NCBI GenBank assembly: GCA_965370805.1
Contig: CBDUVZ010000121.1
Coordinates: 1 to 8,866 of the forward strand
Length of the DNA: 8,866 nt
Direction: 5' to 3'
Origin: CBDUVZ01 sp965370805
GTDB lineage: Bacteria; Hydrothermota; Tepidihabitantia; Tepidihabitantales; Tepidihabitantaceae
The notes under the pieces were generated by a model. That model ran no database searches, was not told the origin of the DNA, and saw nothing but the letters and a program-made list of their open reading frames with translations. A program made the translations under genes and the position numbers. Within the stretch, counting starts at the first letter, position 1. The number at the start of each line of letters is the position of its first letter. Of this stretch, positions 5,364 through 8,866 are shown in pieces.

Positions 5364-5901
5364 AGCGGTATTTGCCGGCTTCGGGGGCCAGGGCGTGATG
5401 CTTGCCGGCAAGATTCTGGCCGAGACCGGGATGGGTCTGGGCAAGGAAGTCGTCTGGCTGCCGTCGTACGGCCCGGAGATGCGGGGCGGCACCGCCAACT
5501 GCACGGTCATCATCGCCGACGACCCGATTGCCTCGCCGATCGTGGTGCACCAGCGGGACTCGGTGGTGATGAACCGGCCGTCGCTGGAGAAGTTCGTCCC
5601 GAAGATGCGGGCTCAGGGTTTTGCCATCGTCAACACTTCGCTGATCCAGGTCAAGTCCGAGCGTGACGATATCACGGTCGTCGACGTCCCGGCGAACAAA
5701 ATTGCCATCGACGCCGGGACCGGCAAGGCGGCGAATATGGTGATGCTCGGCGCGTACGTCGGTGCGACCGAGATCGTCCCGTTCGATGTGCTGCTCGAGC
5801 ACGCAAAGCACGTATTCGAGAAGAAGCCGAAGTTTGTGCCGGTAAACGTCAAGTGCCTGGAACAGGGTTTCGCCCTGGGGCAGGCGGCACGGGCCGGCTA
5901 G
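5353..5901 (+). CDS. korC: 2-oxoacid:ferredoxin oxidoreductase gamma subunit
   Basis: A 182-residue gamma subunit that completes the alpha-beta-gamma-delta enzyme; in this family the gamma domain contributes to CoA binding and assembly. The N-terminus has GFGGQGVMLAGKIL (9-22), followed by the very characteristic SYGPEMRGGTANC (38-50) and a later AANMVMLGAYVG (127-138). Of two in-frame ATGs (5335 and 5353), the second is chosen: AAGGAG lies 6 nt before it, and it gives the standard MQIEAVFAGFGGQG start. It overlaps korB by 11 nt. It is the last gene of the operon; a 6-bp hairpin (extendable through a bulge) brackets its stop codon, and the next start is 54 nt further on. Confidence 0.94.
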   Translation: MQIEAVFAGFGGQGVMLAGKILAETGMGLGKEVVWLPSYGPEMRGGTANCTVIIADDPIASPIVVHQRDSVVMNRPSLEKFVPKMRAQGFAIVNTSLIQVKSERDDITVVDVPANKIAIDAGTGKAANMVMLGAYVGATEIVPFDVLLEHAKHVFEKKPKFVPVNVKCLEQGFALGQAARAG

Positions 5902-5913
5902 GGCCCGGGTGTC
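5886..5913 (+). terminator. GC-rich hairpin over the korC stop codon
   Basis: CGGGCC (5890-5895) and GGCCCG (5902-5907) form a perfect 6-bp stem whose loop contains the korC TAG. Past a two-base bulge, four more pairs (5886-5889 with 5910-5913) can form. No U-tract follows, so it may be a weak or Rho-assisted end, or an mRNA 3'-protecting structure rather than a classical terminator. In DNA this GC-rich such a stem can also occur by chance. Confidence 0.3.
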
Positions 5914-5917
5914 GGTG

Positions 5918-5946
5918 TTGACCCTGACGTGGTCCGGCTCGAGGAT
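5918..5946 (+). promoter_or_regulatory. Weak candidate promoter or ribosome site before htrA
   Basis: TTGACC (5918-5923) lies exactly 38 nt before the htrA ATG, the same distance as TTGACT before the fabH ATG. The -10 at 17-nt spacing is GAGGAT (5941-5946), a poor match (3/6). The same GAGGA may instead be the ribosome site, 10 nt before the ATG. The -35 is good and the -10 doubtful, so this is a low-confidence call. Confidence 0.3.
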
Positions 5947-5955
5947 TTCTACTGC

Positions 5956-7275
5956 ATGAAGCATCTTCTCGCGGTTTTCGTCCTGGTCGGCCTTGCGGCC
6001 GGCGCGGACGGCAGGGTAGCGTCCGCGGTGTCAAAGGTCCGGCCGTCGGTTGTGAGCATCACCACCGACAAGCTCAAGCGCAGGTCCGGGTCGGCGCCGG
6101 CCCGGTTCCCGGTGGTCCAGACGCGGTCACTGGGTAGCGGCTTCGTGATCGACGACGCCGGACACATTCTTACCTGCAACCACGTGATTGCCGGGTACGA
6201 GGAGATCGTGGTCGAACTGCCGGATGGAACCGAGTTCGACGGAGCGGACGTCGTGGTGGTCGGCCGGGACCCGGTGACCGATCTGGCGGTCCTGCGGATT
6301 CCGCGCGGGGGGATGCTGGTGCCGGTGGCGGTCGGGGATTCGGACAGTCTGGGAACCGGACAGTGGGTGATTGCGGTCGGCAGTCCGTTCGGACTCGAAG
6401 GGACCGCGACCGCGGGTGTAATTAGCGGCCTCGGACGCTGGGGACTGGCCAAGCGGTCGGGCCCCGATTTCCAGGATTTCATCCAGACCGACGCGCTCAT
6501 CAACCCGGGCAATTCGGGCGGACCGCTGGTCGACCTCGACGGTCGCGTGGTCGGGGTGAACAGTTTCGTCAAGACGAACCGGCAGGATTTCACCGGCATC
6601 GGGTTCGCGGTGCCGATCAATCAGGCCCTGGAAGTGGCACAGCAACTGGTCCGGTTCGGCAGGGTGATCCGGGGTTATCTGGGAATCCATACCCAGCCGC
6701 TCACGAATGGCATCAGGCTGGCAATCGGGCTGGAAGCGGAGGGTGGAGTGCTGGTCGCTTCGGTTGCTGCCGGAAGGTCCGGAGCAGCGGCAGGCATCAC
6801 TGCCGGTGACGCAATCCTGACGCTCGACCACGAGCCGGTGCCGGACGTGCGCTGGTTCCAGAACGAGATTGCCGCGCGGAGCCCGGGGGACTCGGTCCGG
6901 CTGACGGTCTACCGCCGCGGGGAGACTGTCGAACTGCGCGCCCGGCTGTCGTCCTGGCCGGTTGCCCGGACCGCGCCCGCCGCTGCCGAGCCGGAGCAGA
7001 ACTGGCTCGGACTCCTGGTGCGGGACCTGACCGGCGCCGACCGGATGCGCTCCGGGGTCAAGCACGGGGTTGCGGTTGAGGCACTGGAGCCGGCAAGCCC
7101 GGCCGACGAAGTCAACCTGAGGTCAGACGACGTCATCATTGAGATCAACTATTCGCCGGTCCATGACCGGCAGGCCTTTGACCTGATTGCCGTCCGGATG
7201 GCCGACTACGACCGCCCGGTTCTGTTCCGTGTGCTCCGCAACCGGACCGCGTTCTACCTGGCGATCGGGCCCTGA
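5956..7275 (+). CDS. Secreted HtrA/Deg-family serine protease with two PDZ domains
   Basis: A 439-residue trypsin-like protease of extracytoplasmic quality control that degrades or chaperones misfolded envelope proteins. A signal peptide covers residues 1-17 (MKHLLAVFVLVGLAAGA, with an AGA cleavage motif), so the ATG at 5956 is preferred to the upstream in-frame GTG at 5929. The catalytic triad is intact: His76 in TCNHVI, Asp109 in DPVTDLAVL, and Ser187 in NPGNSGGPL. LGSGFVID and GIGFAVPI are also standard. PDZ1 spans about 237-330 (RGYLGIHTQ...) and PDZ2 about 348-436 (NWLGLLVRD...), the DegP/DegQ-type architecture. No TM anchor remains after cleavage, so it is periplasmic or exported. It stands alone, 54 nt after korC, possibly with its own weak promoter. 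It converges with a large secreted-protein gene, for which it could serve as quality control (inference). Assignment to DegP, DegQ or another subgroup cannot be made by eye. Confidence 0.95.
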   Translation: MKHLLAVFVLVGLAAGADGRVASAVSKVRPSVVSITTDKLKRRSGSAPARFPVVQTRSLGSGFVIDDAGHILTCNHVIAGYEEIVVELPDGTEFDGADVVVVGRDPVTDLAVLRIPRGGMLVPVAVGDSDSLGTGQWVIAVGSPFGLEGTATAGVISGLGRWGLAKRSGPDFQDFIQTDALINPGNSGGPLVDLDGRVVGVNSFVKTNRQDFTGIGFAVPINQALEVAQQLVRFGRVIRGYLGIHTQPLTNGIRLAIGLEAEGGVLVASVAAGRSGAAAGITAGDAILTLDHEPVPDVRWFQNEIAARSPGDSVRLTVYRRGETVELRARLSSWPVARTAPAAAEPEQNWLGLLVRDLTGADRMRSGVKHGVAVEALEPASPADEVNLRSDDVIIEINYSPVHDRQAFDLIAVRMADYDRPVLFRVLRNRTAFYLAIGP

Positions 7276-7314
7276 CGGCCGGCTGCCGGGTACTGATTCC
7301 CCGATACCAACAAG

Positions 7315-7340
7315 CGGGGCGGGACTGTCGTCCCGCCCCG
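7315..7340. terminator. Bidirectional terminator between convergent genes
   Basis: A perfect 11-bp stem, CGGGGCGGGAC (7315-7325)/GTCCCGCCCCG (7330-7340), has a TGTC loop and lies in the 83-nt gap between the htrA stop and the stop of the minus-strand gene. Flanking T content is modest on both strands (AGTTGCTT on plus, CTTGTTGG on minus). The position and symmetry suit termination of both genes. Confidence 0.75.
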
Positions 7341-7358
7341 AGTTGCTTCCGCCCGCTG

Positions 7359-8866
7359 CTAGCGGGTCAGGATGGTCTTGACCTTGACGGTCGTTTCCGG
7401 AGTGCGGAGCCGCACGAAGTAGATGCCGTGCGCCAGCCGCCGGTCGGAGTCGTCCTTTCCGTTCCAGAGCGTGGTGTAGCTGCCCTGGCGGGTCGGCCCG
7501 GATACCAGGGTTCTGACCGCGCGACCGGTGGCGTCGAAGACCTTCAGGTCGACCTGCGCGTCGCGGCCCAGGTGCCAGTGGATCGTCGCCGTGCGGTTGA
7601 ACGGGTTGGGCGCGACCAGCAGCCGTCGTTTGGCCAGGTCGGCAGGCTTGACCGGTCCGGCGATGCCGGTCACCGGACCGTCGCTGGTGAACTTGATCGC
7701 CCGGCCGGGCACGATCGGCGAGCTGCCCCGGTGATAAGTACCGTCGAACAGCGCCTGGATGTAGGCGGTCGGGGTCTGGTCCTGACAGCCGTTGGTGCTG
7801 GTATTGAGGCGGTTGGCGGTCAGGTACTGGTAGGTGAACTCGCAGTTGCCGTCCGCCGCGGCGAGGGTCGTATCGTAGAGAATAACCTGATGCTTGTCGC
7901 GCGTGCTTGAGTTCCAGTACTCCACCGAATCCCATTCGACGATGAACCGGTGGTTCGCCGCGTCGTGGTAGTAGAAGACATCGCCGCCGGAGGACGGGTC
8001 GTAGTCGTCCCAGTGCATCGCCAGCATCTCCGGCGCGGCGCCGCAGGGCAGTGACAGGTTCGTGTAGGCGTTGTACGTCGAATACCCCGGAGCAACGAAC
8101 CCGTTGCTGCAGACCGATATCTGGGTGTAGGACTGGCCGTAGTAGATGAACGGGCCGAACCCGGCGGGCAGGTTCACCTGCAAGGTCTGGTCATCGTCCA
8201 GTGAGAGCCGCGTGCCGGTGCCCGATATCTCCACCCAGCCGAAAGTCGGGTGCTCGGTGTAGAGTGTGTCGCAGTCGTCGTACGCCCAGTAGACCCTTGT
8301 CGCTCCGCCGGTGTCCGGAATCGGGTCGGTTGCCCTGAGCTCGGCGACGATGATGACGAACACATCACGGCTGGTGTAGCCGTCGTCCGCGTAGATATCG
8401 AGCGTACAGGAGACCGGGGTTTCCATCGGAATCGAGGCGTCAGCGGTGACCGTGAAGTGGTCGGCCGTATTGACGCTGGTGCTCCCGGCAAGAACGGTGC
8501 CGTAGACTGCGAGGGTGTCGGGAATCGTGATGAGAGCGTGACCGGACCGCAGCACCGCATTGACGTTGTAGGCGTTGCCGATGCCGCTGTTGTTGATCGT
8601 CACTTCGAGGTCAACGGTCTCACCCGGGTCCAGCCGGCCGTTCGGCTGCGCGGAGCCACCGTCGAGAATCTCCTTATCGACGTACGAAAGGAGCGGCGCG
8701 CCGACGTGGTAGGTGACGTACGAGACCCAGGTCGAGTCGTCGGCGTCCTTGCACACTACCGAGCAAGGGATGGGATAGCCGTTGGGCAGTCCGGTGGCGA
8801 TCCTCATTTCATACCCGGTGGTGTTCTGAGCGCTGTCACCGCCGGCGACGTTGCCGAACGCGAGAA
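7359..8866 (-). CDS. Large secreted protein, C-terminal part, with FlgD-like/T9SS-type tail (5' end outside window)
   Basis: The open frame runs off the right edge (the codons before the Met at 8805-8807 remain open and read LAFGNVAGGDSAQNTTGYE), so only the last 502 or so codons are visible. Three parts can be seen. First, an immunoglobulin-like/CARDB-like domain at about 8337-8690 (NGRLDPGETVDLEVTINNSG). Second, a beta-rich domain at about 7680-8297 with a nidogen-like flavour (ISVCSNGFVAPG, HWDDYDP, FIVEWDSVEYW). Third, the last 89 residues at 7362-7628, a FlgD-Ig/T9SS type-A-like sorting domain (LLVAPNPFN, DATGRAVRTL, LWNGKDDSDRRLAHGIYFVRL) ending VKTILTR. Such tails direct proteins to the surface in Bacteroidota and related phyla. 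Any catalytic domain, for example a peptidase, lies beyond the window. The residues are Asp, Tyr, Asn and Thr rich, as expected of an exported protein. Confidence 0.88.
   Translation of the reverse strand, partial: LAFGNVAGGDSAQNTTGYEMRIATGLPNGYPIPCSVVCKDADDSTWVSYVTYHVGAPLLSYVDKEILDGGSAQPNGRLDPGETVDLEVTINNSGIGNAYNVNAVLRSGHALITIPDTLAVYGTVLAGSTSVNTADHFTVTADASIPMETPVSCTLDIYADDGYTSRDVFVIIVAELRATDPIPDTGGATRVYWAYDDCDTLYTEHPTFGWVEISGTGTRLSLDDDQTLQVNLPAGFGPFIYYGQSYTQISVCSNGFVAPGYSTYNAYTNLSLPCGAAPEMLAMHWDDYDPSSGGDVFYYHDAANHRFIVEWDSVEYWNSSTRDKHQVILYDTTLAAADGNCEFTYQYLTANRLNTSTNGCQDQTPTAYIQALFDGTYHRGSSPIVPGRAIKFTSDGPVTGIAGPVKPADLAKRRLLVAPNPFNRTATIHWHLGRDAQVDLKVFDATGRAVRTLVSGPTRQGSYTTLWNGKDDSDRRLAHGIYFVRLRTPETTVKVKTILTR

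Noticed and set aside
1..8866. CRISPR arrays, tRNA or rRNA genes, insertion sequences.
   Set aside because: No regularly spaced direct repeats, cloverleaf-like segments, transposase motifs or rRNA landmarks were seen.

Overview
This is a GC-rich bacterial window with short intergenic gaps and mostly recognisable anaerobe-type metabolism. A ferredoxin-dependent 2-oxoacid oxidoreductase and a large secreted protein ending in a FlgD-like/type IX-secretion-like C-terminal domain suggest an anaerobic member of the FCB/WOR-3-like part of the tree (candidate phyla such as WOR-3/Stahlbacteria, Cloacimonadota, Zixibacteria). The placement is inference; there is no rRNA or other phylogenetic marker except FabH and HtrA.

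Layout. 1-215: no convincing gene. 216-1164 (minus): a two-gene unit encoding a small two-TM protein and then a membrane-anchored TPR protein, both of unknown function, with a near-consensus sigma-70-type promoter at 1211-1238. 1165-1419: a divergent intergenic region holding that promoter, an imperfect inverted repeat built from 10-nt units (1258-1346), and a TTGACT-17-TATAGC promoter so close to the fabH ATG that the mRNA should be almost leaderless. 1420-2400 (plus): fabH. 2401-2529: a regulatory-looking leader with a second promoter match, a ten-codon Cys-rich mini-ORF, an intrinsic-terminator hairpin with a U-rich tract, and an overlapping alternative hairpin that touches the ribosome binding site of the next gene. 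2530-5901 (plus): a tight five-gene operon: P-loop ATPase of unassigned role, 2x[4Fe-4S] ferredoxin subunit, then the alpha, TPP-binding beta and gamma subunits of a KorDABC/VOR-type 2-oxoacid:ferredoxin oxidoreductase. 5956-7275 (plus): a secreted HtrA/Deg protease with two PDZ domains. 7315-7340: a strong hairpin between convergent genes. 7359-8866 (minus): the C-terminal part of a large secreted protein whose N-terminus lies beyond the window.

How it may fit together: the oxidoreductase alpha subunit looks most like the VorB (2-oxoisovalerate) branch. Such an enzyme makes acyl-CoA and reduced ferredoxin, and branched acyl-CoAs are primers for FabH-type condensing enzymes, so the fabH-kor adjacency may be a fatty-acid primer supply arrangement (inference). 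The most unusual region is the leader at 2401-2529. Next come the conserved-looking ATPase attached to the oxidoreductase and the decamer inverted repeat between the divergent promoters.
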